NCBI RefSeq assembly: GCF_001676785.2
Contig: NZ_CP015910.2
Location: 310,001-374,000, forward strand
Source of the DNA: Brachyspira hyodysenteriae ATCC 27164
Lineage (GTDB): Bacteria; Spirochaetota; Brachyspiria; Brachyspirales; Brachyspiraceae
Length of the DNA stretch: 64,000 nucleotides
Direction of reading: 5' to 3'
The notes beneath the pieces were generated by a model. It saw nothing but the letters and a program-made list of their open reading frames with translations. It was not told where the DNA came from and ran no database searches. This document shows, piece by piece, positions 35,445 to 44,253 of this stretch; position 1 is the stretch's first letter, and the number at the start of each line of letters is the position of its first letter. Both the position numbers and the translations under genes were made by a program.

Positions 35445-36401
35445 TTAAATCAACACATTTTCTAATGTTTCAAAACTTTTATTTTTTGCATCAATTTTTA
35501 CCATAGTACCATGTGCCATAGTAAGTTTTATTTTTCCATGTCCGCATTTTACATTTGTAAGTACAGGTATATTTAAATTGCTTAATCTTTCTATTATAGT
35601 TTCTTTAGCAGTTTTAAATCCTGTTTCTTTTTCGCCTTCAACTAAATCGCAGTTTTCAAAATCTCCTACTACAATTCCTTTTATTGATTTTCCTATTTCT
35701 TTTGAATTAAATAAAGTGGATATAACTCTGTCAATTTTATAAGGTTTTTCGTCTATTTCTTCTATATATAAGATATAATTTTTATTCAATTTTGGAAAAT
35801 ATTCTGTGCCGAAACTAGACATCATTACAATAAAATTTCCGCCTATAAGTATGCCTTCTGCTTTTCCATTATCTCCACAAGATATACTCTCAAAGTCTGA
35901 ACCGTCTGGATTTTTATAAATGATTTTTTCTCTGCTATCTAAAACATCGAACATATTATTTAATGATGCTTCATCAAATGATTTTCCTTTTACCATATCT
36001 ATGCTTGCCATTGGCGCATGAAATGTTATAAGCCCTGTTTTTTCATAAAAAGCCAAATGAAAAGAAGTTATATCGCTGTATCCTGCAAATATTTTAGGGT
36101 TATTTTTTATAATATCATAATCTAATTTATCAAGTATCCTAACAGCTCCGTAACCGCCTCTTGAGCATATAATAGCATCAACTTCATCATCTTCAAAGAA
36201 ATTATTTAAATCTTCCGCCCTTGCTTCATCAGTTCCGCCGTATCCATTATGATTATCAAGCACATGTTTTGATAATTTGACTTTGTATCCTCTATTTTCT
36301 AAATATGCTATTCCTTCATCAAGTTTGTCTTTTGGGCATGCACTTGAAGGAGTTATTATTCCTATAGTATTTCCTTTTTCTAATCTTTTTGGCTTTATCA
36401 T
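35445..36401 (-). CDS. LD-carboxypeptidase (S66 peptidase, LdcA/MccF type)
   Basis: The 318-residue protein matches the S66 family: KGNTIGIITPSSACPKDKLDEGIAYLENRGY at the start, nucleophile Ser in CSRGGYGAVRILD, FAGYSDITSFHLAFYEKTGLITFHAPM, GILIGGNF, YILYIEEIDEKPYKIDRVI (the catalytic Glu) and a late KCGHGKIKLTMAHG with the catalytic His. LdcA enzymes trim the terminal D-Ala from murein tetrapeptides for recycling; MccF relatives cleave microcin-like compounds. There is no signal peptide, so it is cytoplasmic. It starts eight bases after yjbQ and shares its operon. Confidence 0.88.
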   Translation of the reverse strand: MIKPKRLEKGNTIGIITPSSACPKDKLDEGIAYLENRGYKVKLSKHVLDNHNGYGGTDEARAEDLNNFFEDDEVDAIICSRGGYGAVRILDKLDYDIIKNNPKIFAGYSDITSFHLAFYEKTGLITFHAPMASIDMVKGKSFDEASLNNMFDVLDSREKIIYKNPDGSDFESISCGDNGKAEGILIGGNFIVMMSSFGTEYFPKLNKNYILYIEEIDEKPYKIDRVISTLFNSKEIGKSIKGIVVGDFENCDLVEGEKETGFKTAKETIIERLSNLNIPVLTNVKCGHGKIKLTMAHGTMVKIDAKNKSFETLENVLI

Positions 36402-36409
36402 AAAATTAA

Positions 36410-36826
36410 TTATTCTCCTATAATTTTTATCAATACTCTTTTTACTCTTTTTCCGTCATATTCTCCGTAGAAAATCTGCTCCCAAGTTCCGAAATCAAGT
36501 TTTCCATCTGTAACAGCCACAACAACTTCTCTTCCCATTAATTGTCTTTTCATATGAGCATCGGCATTATCTTCATATCCGTTATGATGATATTGACTAT
36601 GAGGTTTTTCAGGAGCTAATTTTTCAAGCCATACTTCAAAATCCTGATGTAGTCCGCTTTCATCATCATTGATAAATACGCTTGCTGTTATATTCATAGC
36701 ATTGCATAAAACAAGTCCCTCTTTAATACCGCTTTCATTTAGGCATTTTTGAACTTCAGGAGTGATATTTATATAACCTCTCCTTTTAGGGTAATTTATT
36801 TCTAAAACTTTTCTATAAGATTTCAT
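36410..36826 (-). CDS. YjbQ/UPF0047 family protein
   Basis: The 138-residue protein has the family's fingerprints: [79 protein letters not shown]. Conserved His residues ([17 protein letters not shown]) probably bind metal. Some members are listed as secondary thiamine-phosphate synthases, but the physiological role is unsettled. AGGAG precedes the ATG; the LD-carboxypeptidase gene follows. Confidence 0.87.
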   Translation of the reverse strand: MKSYRKVLEINYPKRRGYINITPEVQKCLNESGIKEGLVLCNAMNITASVFINDDESGLHQDFEVWLEKLAPEKPHSQYHHNGYEDNADAHMKRQLMGREVVVAVTDGKLDFGTWEQIFYGEYDGKRVKRVLIKIIGE

Positions 36827-36972
36827 TTTATTCTCCTAAAAAATTTTATTATCATAATATAATAAAACTTCAAGCATTACAAGTTTTAATGCATAGTAAT
36901 ATTAATATTTTTTATAATAATATTTTAATTTATTAGTTGCGGGGGGTATTAGAGTTTTAAATTTTATAAAAA

Positions 36973-37075
36973 CTTGGGCGGGAGTTAACAATTCTAATTA
37001 AGTTTTATAGACAATTAATATTAAAATTCAAAATAAAGTATTAAAATTAAAAGGCGGGGTATGTAATAAAAGTTT
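36973..37075 (+). repeat. Dispersed element with G-rich ends, copy 2
   Basis: CTTGGGCGGG (36973-36982) and GGCGGGGTATGTAATAAA (from 37053) bracket AT-rich sequence, as in copy 1. It is followed at once by an inverted copy. The rest of the 458-base gap from 36827 is AT-rich without a gene. Confidence 0.7.
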
Positions 37076-37093
37076 AAAAATTTAATTACATTT

Positions 37094-37181
37094 GCCCACC
37101 CTTTATTTTTAAATTTCTTTATAATATTTGAGTATTATTTTTCTTTTTAATAATATCTGTTATTTTAGCTACCCACCCAAG
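37094..37181 (-). repeat. Dispersed element with G-rich ends, copy 3, inverted
   Basis: GCCCACCCTTT (from 37094) and ACCCACCCAAG (37171-37181) are the complements of the two end motifs in the reverse order. Copies 2 and 3 thus face each other about 20 bases apart and could pair as a long imperfect hairpin. Confidence 0.65.
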
Positions 37182-37284
37182 ATTTTTTTAAATTTCTAGC
37201 ATATTCATCGCCGTGTAACTGAGGTATTATACTTTTTATTGTAGAGTAAAGTATTAATAAAAAGTAATGCTAAATAAAACAATA

Positions 37285-39696
37285 TTATACTAATTCCAAC
37301 TTTCTAATATTTTTTATATTTATATCATTTTTTGAAAGATAGCTTTTTATATCGCGTACTCTTATAGCTTTTTCATTGCTTTCTAAAAGTGTTATTAGTA
37401 AATCTTCGCCTTTCTTTATAGCTAAATAATCGCCTTTTCTCTCCTCGCTTGTTTTTAATTCTTCCTTGTTTGATAATATTTTTAATGCTTCTTTATCATT
37501 ATTAGTTTCGATTTTGTAAATAGTGTTTTTTGGAAGGGATTGAATATTTTTAGCATTTAAAGGAGTAGATACTGCACTAATTATTTCGATGCCTATATGA
37601 GAAAGTAAATTATTTATTTTGTTTTTTAATAATTCTATGTCTATGGTGTCAGTTAAACTTATTTCCATATACTCTGCTTCACTCTCGCATGCAAATGGAG
37701 TAGGGGGAGTAAATACTACTTTTTCTAATGGGTGAAAACCTTTGCTTAATGCTATGCTTGCACCTGCTATTTTTAAAGCACAAATCATAACTCTTGATAA
37801 ATCATGCATTCCTAAAAGTGATGATATTCCTTCTTTTTTGAATTTCATTAATACTTTATAATTTACAGCGAATATATCTCTTTTCTTTAGAGTTTTTAAT
37901 TCTTCAACCATTTGAGTAAAGTTTGTATTTAAAACTTCTTTTTTGTATTTATGGCAGTATTTTTTATAATCTATACCGCAGTTTTGACAATTTCCTGTAA
38001 AGCAGTAATCTGTAAATTTCCCATTTTGAAATCTTTCGTATTCTTTATCAAAAAATTTCTGACTTACAAGAGTATCAATGCATTTCCAAGGCGTATTTAT
38101 TTTTTTACTTAATAATTCTTTTATAGTGTATCCGCTTTCTTCTACTACTTCTTTCCAAACATCATATTTGAAATATTCTACCCAAGCATCAAATTTTGCA
38201 CCTTTCTTATATGCTTTATAAATAATGTCTCCTATTTTTTCATCGCCTCTTGATATTATGCCTTCAATTTCTGCCATTCTAGGAGGATGATATTTTATAG
38301 CAACTTTAGTGCCTCTGAAATGATCTCTTACCTTTCCTATATAAGTAATTGCCTCTTCATCTGTAAGCTGATTATTATTTTCTAAAGGTGTATGAGGCTT
38401 TGGGATAAATACATTTATAGCAGCATTTATTTTTACTTTATTCTTTGATACCTTTATCATTTTTTCAAGAGCTTCTATTATTTCATCAGCTTCTTTGTCT
38501 GGATTATCAGTGAATCCTATCATAAAATAAATTTTTACTATCTTCCAGCCCATTTTCTGAACATCGGCAAGTATATTGTATATGGCATCTTCATCCATTT
38601 CTTTATTGATTTTTTCTCTTAATTCATGGCTTCCCACTTCTAATGCAAATGTTAATCCTGTTTTTCTAAACTGTGCTATTCTATCTGCAGTGTCTTTATC
38701 GAATGAATCTATTCTTAATGAAGGCAGAGAAAGAGAAAATCCTTTATGCTCTCCTAATGTCTGTAAATATTCGATTAATTCTCCAATATGAGGATAGTCA
38801 TCAGCAGAAAGAGAGAATAAATTTAAAGTATTAGCTCCAGTTGCTTCTAATGATTCCATTGCTATATCAACTATTTTTTCTATAGTGCGGTTTCTTACAG
38901 GTCTATAAGTAATACCAGCCAAACAGAATCTGCAGCTATGAGTACAGCCTCTAGCTATTTCAACGGATATTCTATTTTGAATGCCTTCCACAAGTGGTAC
39001 TAAAGGCTTCTTCACATAAGGCATTTCATTAATATTTTCAACGAATATTCTTTTTACATGTTCTCTTGGATATTTTGGAACATAAGCGTATTCGAGTTTT
39101 GAAAGCTCTTTTAAAATATCATCTCTTTTAGCTCCGTTTTTTTTGAGATTATAAATTATATCTACAAAGTTTTTCATCTCAAAATCAAACTCACCAAATA
39201 AAAATACATCAATAAAATCAGCCAAAGGGAATGGATTAAATACGCTTGGTCCTCCTGCAGCTATTATAGGTACATCTTCTCCTCTTTCATCTCTATGTAT
39301 AGGTATTTGGCTTAATTCCAAAACCTGAAGTATATTTGTATATATAAGCTCATACTGCAAAGTAAATCCCAAAACATCGGCGTCTTTTACTCTGCTGAAA
39401 GTTTCTAAAGTATAAAGAGGTATATTTTTTTCTCTTAAAAGTTTTTCAAAGTCTTCAGCTACTGCATACACTCTTTCACATGAAGCGTATTCAATAGAGT
39501 TAATAACCTCATAAAGTATAGAAAGCCCTAAATTGCTGATTGCTATTTCGTACATATCAGCAAAGCACATAACGAATTTAAAAGGCATATCAGGTTTTAT
39601 TATAGCATTTATTTCACCGCCTAAATATCTAGTAGGCTTTATTATATCTTCACTTTTAACAAGTTCTAGTATTTCGTTTTTCAAATTTTCGCTCAT
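37285..39696 (-). CDS. Radical SAM protein (TIGR03960-like) fused to a DUF2344 domain
   Basis: The start is set at the ATG at 39696; the longer frame begins with a TTG at 39714 that lies on the only GGGA. The 803-residue protein has an N-terminal region of the B12-binding-like type (FAFDMYEIAISNLGLSILYEVIN pattern), the radical SAM cluster CTHSCRFCLAG near residue 255, TLNLFSLSADDYPHIGELIEYLQ, and a C-terminal Cys group (CFTGNCQNCGIDYKKYC). The last 180 residues read as DUF2344 (YKVLMKFKKEGISSLLGMHDLSRVMICALKIAGASIALSKGFHP). The two domains are often neighbouring genes in other bacteria and are one protein here. The reaction is unknown; a role in tRNA or ribosome modification is often proposed. 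Confidence 0.8.
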   Translation of the reverse strand: MSENLKNEILELVKSEDIIKPTRYLGGEINAIIKPDMPFKFVMCFADMYEIAISNLGLSILYEVINSIEYASCERVYAVAEDFEKLLREKNIPLYTLETFSRVKDADVLGFTLQYELIYTNILQVLELSQIPIHRDERGEDVPIIAAGGPSVFNPFPLADFIDVFLFGEFDFEMKNFVDIIYNLKKNGAKRDDILKELSKLEYAYVPKYPREHVKRIFVENINEMPYVKKPLVPLVEGIQNRISVEIARGCTHSCRFCLAGITYRPVRNRTIEKIVDIAMESLEATGANTLNLFSLSADDYPHIGELIEYLQTLGEHKGFSLSLPSLRIDSFDKDTADRIAQFRKTGLTFALEVGSHELREKINKEMDEDAIYNILADVQKMGWKIVKIYFMIGFTDNPDKEADEIIEALEKMIKVSKNKVKINAAINVFIPKPHTPLENNNQLTDEEAITYIGKVRDHFRGTKVAIKYHPPRMAEIEGIISRGDEKIGDIIYKAYKKGAKFDAWVEYFKYDVWKEVVEESGYTIKELLSKKINTPWKCIDTLVSQKFFDKEYERFQNGKFTDYCFTGNCQNCGIDYKKYCHKYKKEVLNTNFTQMVEELKTLKKRDIFAVNYKVLMKFKKEGISSLLGMHDLSRVMICALKIAGASIALSKGFHPLEKVVFTPPTPFACESEAEYMEISLTDTIDIELLKNKINNLLSHIGIEIISAVSTPLNAKNIQSLPKNTIYKIETNNDKEALKILSNKEELKTSEERKGDYLAIKKGEDLLITLLESNEKAIRVRDIKSYLSKNDINIKNIRKLELV

Positions 39697-39874
39697 TATT
39701 TTGTATAGTCCCAATTATTGTTTTGAATTATTATATAGCAAAGTTTAGTATAATACAAATTATATTATAAATATATTAGTTTTCTAGTTTTTATTGATTA
39801 AACTATATATATATTGTTTTTTTTAATATTAAAATATTTATAATATATAAATAATCTATTAAATGGAGTATATA

Positions 39875-41821
39875 ATGGATTTTATTACTGAAATGGAAAA
39901 CTTATTGGATAAAAAAGAGCTTGATAAAGTTATTAAAAGATGTAAAGAATTAATAGAATCTAGTTTGAAACATCAATCAGACAATAGTAAATTATTTGAT
40001 TTAGCTTTAGCATATTATTATTTAGGAAGAGCCCAATCTGATTATGATCAAGCTATAGAATGTTATAATAATTCTGTAAAATATTGCGATGAATTAATAG
40101 AATCAGATCCTAATATGGGTAAAGTATATACTATAAGAGGATTAGATAATCATTATTTAGAAAAGTATCAAGAGGCTGTTAAAGATTATGATAAAGCTAT
40201 AGAACTAAATAGAAATGATTATTATGTAATATATAATAAAACTTTATCTTTAGCTCAGTTAGAAGAGTATCAAAAAAGTATTAATATACTTAAACAAATT
40301 GTAGATAAAACAGATGATGAATTAAAAGTTGATATATATAATAATATTGGGCTTTATTTATATTATTTAGAAGATTACAAAGAATCTTTACATTATTTAA
40401 ATAAATCTATAAACTTAAATAAAAAACATTATTTAGCCTATTTTAATAGAGGAATTACAAAAGCTGCTTTAAGAGAATATAATGAAGCTATAGATGATTT
40501 TAATATAGGAATATCAATAAATAGTGAGGATTTTAGAGCTTATTATTATAGGGGAATATTAAAATGTCAAATTAAGAATTATGAAGATGCAATATTAGAC
40601 TTTGATAAAATGGCTAGTCTATATATAAATATTGGTATGCATAATATTGTAAATATCATTATGGATTTTGTATATAATTTAAATAGTATAGAAAATATTT
40701 TTAATAAATTAATATCTTGTGATAATATATGGAAAAATGATAAAATATTCTCTATTTTATATGATAATGATGCAATTAAAAAAAATCCTGAGATGATAAA
40801 ATATATAAAAACTAATTTACTTTATCAATATTATTTACTTACTATTCTCTCTTTTAATAATACGCTTCTAGAAAAGTATTATGATGATAAAGTTAATATA
40901 AATCATTATTTAACATTAAATACATTAATGATATTATTGGATGAAAAGAAATCTGATGCGTTAAATTCAAATAATATGAGAATAACGAATATAATAACAG
41001 CAAATGATTCAAAAGAAGGAAAAATATTAGAGGAAATTTTACAAATAAATAATAGATATATAAATATAGAAAACATAGATAATTTAATAACATTTCAAAC
41101 ATCTTTTTCAAGAAATACTGATTCTTTAACTATGTTCAGACTATATGGTAAAGAAAATGATAAGGAATTTACAGGAGCATCAGTGATCATAAAAAAAGAT
41201 TATTTTAATGATAATAAAATAATGTCAAAATTAATTCCTATGGATATTGTTAATCAAAATCCTGTAAGAAGAAATTTATATTGGATTTTATACTATAATG
41301 AAAAAGAAAATATATTAGTTTTTAATCCTACAGATTCTAAATATACAAATGTTGTTATAGATTTAAAAGAAATTGATACCATAGATAATAGTGATTATAA
41401 ATATTCTAATATAGTCAATATTATAAAAAAAATTTTTAAAAATATTTTTGAAACAGTAGATTTCATAAATAGCAATATAACTGATTGGCAGCTAAAAAAT
41501 TATATATTTAGTTATTTGTTTGAAAATATAAAATATGTTATTAAACATGAAGCATTTTTTGAAGAACAGGAACTAAGAATATTAATTATATCTGATATTG
41601 AATCAAAAAATATACAAATGGATACAAAGATAAGAAAATTATATGTTAACTATCTTAAATTATTTGATGATAAATCGAATTATATAAAAGAAATTATTGT
41701 GGGCTCTAAAGTTGAAAATGTAGAATCAATAATAGAATATATTAGAAAATTGTTATCAAGTAAACAAAATAAAGAATTGCATAATATACCTGTAACTTTT
41801 TCAAAAGCACCGCTAAGATAA
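39875..41821 (+). CDS. TPR protein with a DUF2971-like C-terminal domain
   Basis: GGAG at 39865-39868 points to the ATG at 39875, not the ATG it overlaps at 39863. The 648-residue protein has five or six tetratricopeptide repeats over about 40-245 (ALAYYYLGRAQSDYDQAIECYNN, IYNNIGLYLYYLEDYKESLHYLNKSINLN, AYFNRGITKAALREYNEAIDDFNIGI). A helical linker follows. The last 300 residues resemble DUF2971: TSFSRNTDSLTMFRLYGKENDKEFTGASVII, then HEAFFEEQELRILII and VTFSKAPLR. DUF2971 proteins occur in some phage-defence loci, but their activity is unknown. No signal or membrane segment; monocistronic. Confidence 0.7.
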   Translation: MDFITEMENLLDKKELDKVIKRCKELIESSLKHQSDNSKLFDLALAYYYLGRAQSDYDQAIECYNNSVKYCDELIESDPNMGKVYTIRGLDNHYLEKYQEAVKDYDKAIELNRNDYYVIYNKTLSLAQLEEYQKSINILKQIVDKTDDELKVDIYNNIGLYLYYLEDYKESLHYLNKSINLNKKHYLAYFNRGITKAALREYNEAIDDFNIGISINSEDFRAYYYRGILKCQIKNYEDAILDFDKMASLYINIGMHNIVNIIMDFVYNLNSIENIFNKLISCDNIWKNDKIFSILYDNDAIKKNPEMIKYIKTNLLYQYYLLTILSFNNTLLEKYYDDKVNINHYLTLNTLMILLDEKKSDALNSNNMRITNIITANDSKEGKILEEILQINNRYINIENIDNLITFQTSFSRNTDSLTMFRLYGKENDKEFTGASVIIKKDYFNDNKIMSKLIPMDIVNQNPVRRNLYWILYYNEKENILVFNPTDSKYTNVVIDLKEIDTIDNSDYKYSNIVNIIKKIFKNIFETVDFINSNITDWQLKNYIFSYLFENIKYVIKHEAFFEEQELRILIISDIESKNIQMDTKIRKLYVNYLKLFDDKSNYIKEIIVGSKVENVESIIEYIRKLLSSKQNKELHNIPVTFSKAPLR

Positions 41822-41862
41822 TTGAGATATGTTAAATAGTTTATAAATAAAAAAAGATTATA

Positions 41863-41991
41863 CTAAAAATTTTTAAGTTTGTCAATTTTTATATTGTTCT
41901 TTTTCCAGCCGCAAAAATAACCAAAAAGTGCAAGGATAAGATTAGTACCAAATAATACTAAAATTGTTTTATATGTAAATAAATTATCACT
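41863..41991 (-). pseudogene. Remnant of a small membrane-protein gene
   Basis: Read on the minus strand the frame encodes SDNLFTYKTILVLFGTNLIL then ALFGYFCGWKKNNIKIDKLKNF and a TAG. It has one good membrane helix and a basic tail but no start codon: an in-frame TAA lies directly upstream, where the GC-rich repeat at 42005 begins within 15 bases. The likely reading is a gene whose 5' end was lost or replaced when the repeat arrived. Chance is possible for so short a frame. Confidence 0.4.
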
Positions 41992-42004
41992 TTAAGCTCA
42001 AATA

Positions 42005-42099
42005 TAGCCCTTCTCCGAAGGCGTACTGTGCCTGCTTCTCGCTGCAGGCGTACTTCGTATGTGGCAACAAAAGAAGTGGGCTACGGGGTAAAGCCCTGC
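42005..42099. repeat. GC-rich structured intergenic element
   Basis: About 95 bases far richer in GC than the surroundings. It can fold with a closing stem TAGCCC (42005-42010) / GGGCTA (42078-42083) and an inner arm CGAAG (42016-42020) / CTTCG (42053-42057) that encloses GCCTGC (42030-42035) / GCAGGC (42044-42049). GGCGTAC occurs twice. It looks like a small mobile or dispersed repeat, or a structured RNA. The rest of the 41822-42225 gap holds the gene remnant and a terminator. Confidence 0.55.
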
Positions 42100-42168
42100 A
42101 AATATTTTTAATTAAAAAAATTATTTTTGACAAAATATAGTTGTTTAGGTATATTTTATATAAAAATA

Positions 42169-42199
42169 AAAGAGGCTCACTAAAAAAGCAAACCTCTTT
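42169..42199 (-). terminator. Terminator of rseP
   Basis: AAAGAGG (42169-42175) pairs with CCTCTTT (42193-42199). On the minus strand it follows the rseP stop by about 26 bases and leads into TTTATTTTTAT. Confidence 0.65.
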
Positions 42200-42225
42200 A
42201 TATTTTTATTATTTTTATAAATGTT

Positions 42226-43590
42226 TTATCTAAATAATTGTGTTATATCGTTAATAGTTATGAATATAGCCAAAGTTATTAAGAAAGCAGCACCAACAGC
42301 CTGTATCTTAGTTAAAACTTTTCTGTCTATAGGTCTTCTCATTATAAGCTCTATAAATGAAAATACTATCATACCACCGTCTACCACAGGTAAAGGAAGA
42401 AGATTCATTAAGAAAAGTATCAAACTTATAGTAGCAGTAAATGAAAGTATAGTTCTAAGTCTGTATTCTATATCAACAGAAATTACCTGAGAAGAAATCT
42501 GTATTATTCTTACAGGACCTCCCAAATTTTCACGAACAGATAATTTTCCTGTGAATAAAAGTTTTAATCCATTAAGATATGATATAATATAATTTCCTGT
42601 TTCCTTGAAAGCTTCTGGTATAGATTTAGGAAAAGGTATTCCAGCAACTCTTTCAACTCTCATAGGAGTGCTGTCAAATTCTACTCCCAAACTTCCGTAA
42701 GTTCCAACTGTTTTTGAAGTTACAGGTCTTGGTATAGCTTCTCTTGTTATCTCTTCTCCATTTCTAAGGACAGTTATATTGATTTTCTGAGAAGCATTAT
42801 CCATTACTATAGGTCTGAAATCTGCTATATTATTAGCATTCATTCCATTAATAGATATTATTTTATCGCCTGCCATAAGTCCAGCTTCAGAAGCAGCAGA
42901 ATCAGCTATTACATTTTTTATTATTAGGTCATTTCCAAAGTATAAACCCAATGCTCTCTCTCCGCTTAAAGCCTTTAACATTTCAACAGAAGGTATTATT
43001 ATATCTAAAGTTTCACCGTTTCTGTTTAATGTGAAAGTAATATTTTCAGCAGCTTTCTGTATTGCTTCATCATTTATTGTTTTTAATATATCATTATCAG
43101 ATTCTACTTTTCTTCCATTTATAGCAGTGATAGTATCTCCGCTTTGTATGCCGTATTCATAAGCTAATGTTATGCCTGATTTTGAATGCATATATTTTCC
43201 ATCTTTGAATACTGATACAGTAGGTGAATATAAGTCTATTTTTGAAGGAAGAGAAACCAATACAGCCAAAAGTACAAAAGCGAATAAATAATTAAAGAAA
43301 GGACCAGCAAAATAAACTATTATTCTTTTTAGAGGAGACATATTCAAAAAATCTCCTTCTTCTACTTTGCCGTCTTCAGCAATTTCACCTTTAAACTTAC
43401 AGTATCCTCCGAAAGGTATTGCCGAAAATCTGAAGTCTATTCCTTTAATTTCTTTTTTAAAAAGTATAGGACCGAAACCTATAGAGAAAGCCTCAGCCTT
43501 TATTCCAACTGCTAAGCCTGCAAGTAAATGTCCCATCTCATGAACGAATACAAGCACACTTAATAGTATAATAGCACCTATCCAACTCAA
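42226..43590 (-). CDS. rseP: RIP zinc metalloprotease RseP (site-2 protease)
   Basis: The 454-residue membrane protein has the zinc site His17-Glu18-His21 in VFVHEMGHLLAG, the conserved FGGYCKFKGE loop, two PDZ domains (about 135-215 around YGIQSGDTITAINGRKV and 215-300 around AGLMAGDKIISINGMNA) and the second zinc motif LLPLPVVDGG in the third membrane helix. RseP cleaves anti-sigma factors and leftover signal peptides within the membrane. AAGGAGG precedes the ATG. No anti-sigma partner is adjacent. The two-PDZ layout and length are standard. Confidence 0.93.
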   Translation of the reverse strand: MSWIGAIILLSVLVFVHEMGHLLAGLAVGIKAEAFSIGFGPILFKKEIKGIDFRFSAIPFGGYCKFKGEIAEDGKVEEGDFLNMSPLKRIIVYFAGPFFNYLFAFVLLAVLVSLPSKIDLYSPTVSVFKDGKYMHSKSGITLAYEYGIQSGDTITAINGRKVESDNDILKTINDEAIQKAAENITFTLNRNGETLDIIIPSVEMLKALSGERALGLYFGNDLIIKNVIADSAASEAGLMAGDKIISINGMNANNIADFRPIVMDNASQKINITVLRNGEEITREAIPRPVTSKTVGTYGSLGVEFDSTPMRVERVAGIPFPKSIPEAFKETGNYIISYLNGLKLLFTGKLSVRENLGGPVRIIQISSQVISVDIEYRLRTILSFTATISLILFLMNLLPLPVVDGGMIVFSFIELIMRRPIDRKVLTKIQAVGAAFLITLAIFITINDITQLFR

Positions 43591-43760
43591 ATTAAGCCTC
43601 CTTAAATTATTTTATAGTTCTTATTGAGAATAATTACTAATAAGTATATATTTAATATAAATTTATTTCAATATTTTTTTATAAATTATTAACATGATAC
43701 ATTATAATTGTAGAATTTACAATATGTTTACATTTAATCTTTTTAAAGATAACAAAACTA

Positions 43761-43789
43761 TTGACAAAATATATTAAATTTGTTAGATT
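43761..43789 (+). promoter_or_regulatory. Promoter directly abutting a lipoprotein start codon
   Basis: TTGACA (43761-43766), 17-base spacer, TAGATT (43784-43789). The ATG at 43796 lies seven bases after the -10 element, where transcription itself should begin. Confidence 0.6.
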
Positions 43790-43795
43790 TTTTCT

Positions 43796-44113
43796 ATGAT
43801 AAGACTTTTTATATTATTTTTATCAATTTTTTGTATATTTATTCTAGGATGCAATCATAAAATATTAAATCCAAATATTGATAATTCAAATAACAAATCA
43901 AAAACTATGTATTTTAAGTTTAAAGTATCAGGTAAATTATCTTTGAATAAATTTAAATATGGAAATGAATTTTTTAGAAATAATTTCTCTTGTACCATAC
44001 CTTTAAAAGATTATGATGAATCTAAAAACAATAATACTGCTTTAATTTCAATAGTTTTATATCCTGATAATAATACATATAAATTTACATTTGACGGTTT
44101 TGAAAGTAAATAG
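43796..44113 (+). CDS. Small lipoprotein of unknown function
   Basis: The 105-residue protein has a signal peptide with lipobox FILGC (Cys19), an Asn-rich linker and a short beta-rich mature region (TMYFKFKVSGKLSLNKFKYGNE, NTALISIVLYPDNNTYKFTFDGF). No family recognised. No Shine-Dalgarno sequence precedes the ATG, and the promoter sits so close that the mRNA may be leaderless. It is monocistronic and is followed 140 bases later by the CHAT gene with its own promoter. Confidence 0.6.
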   Translation: MIRLFILFLSIFCIFILGCNHKILNPNIDNSNNKSKTMYFKFKVSGKLSLNKFKYGNEFFRNNFSCTIPLKDYDESKNNNTALISIVLYPDNNTYKFTFDGFESK

Positions 44114-44182
44114 TTATAGAAATTGTATCTATTTTATATTTTATTAGTAAATTATATTTGTTAATTTTACAATATTTTTCAT

Positions 44183-44211
44183 TTGATTATATGTAAAAAT
44201 TACTATATAAT
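44183..44211 (+). promoter_or_regulatory. Promoter of the CHAT-amidase pair
   Basis: TTGATT (44183-44188), 17-base spacer, TATAAT (44206-44211), about 43 bases before the chosen ATG. Confidence 0.65.
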
Positions 44212-44253
44212 ACCCTAAACTAATTAATATAAATTTACTTGAATAATATTTTG

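Noticed and set aside
39533-39748. Plus-strand frame opposite the start of the radical-SAM gene
   Set aside because: No ribosome binding site, and it is an antisense shadow of a well-supported family member.
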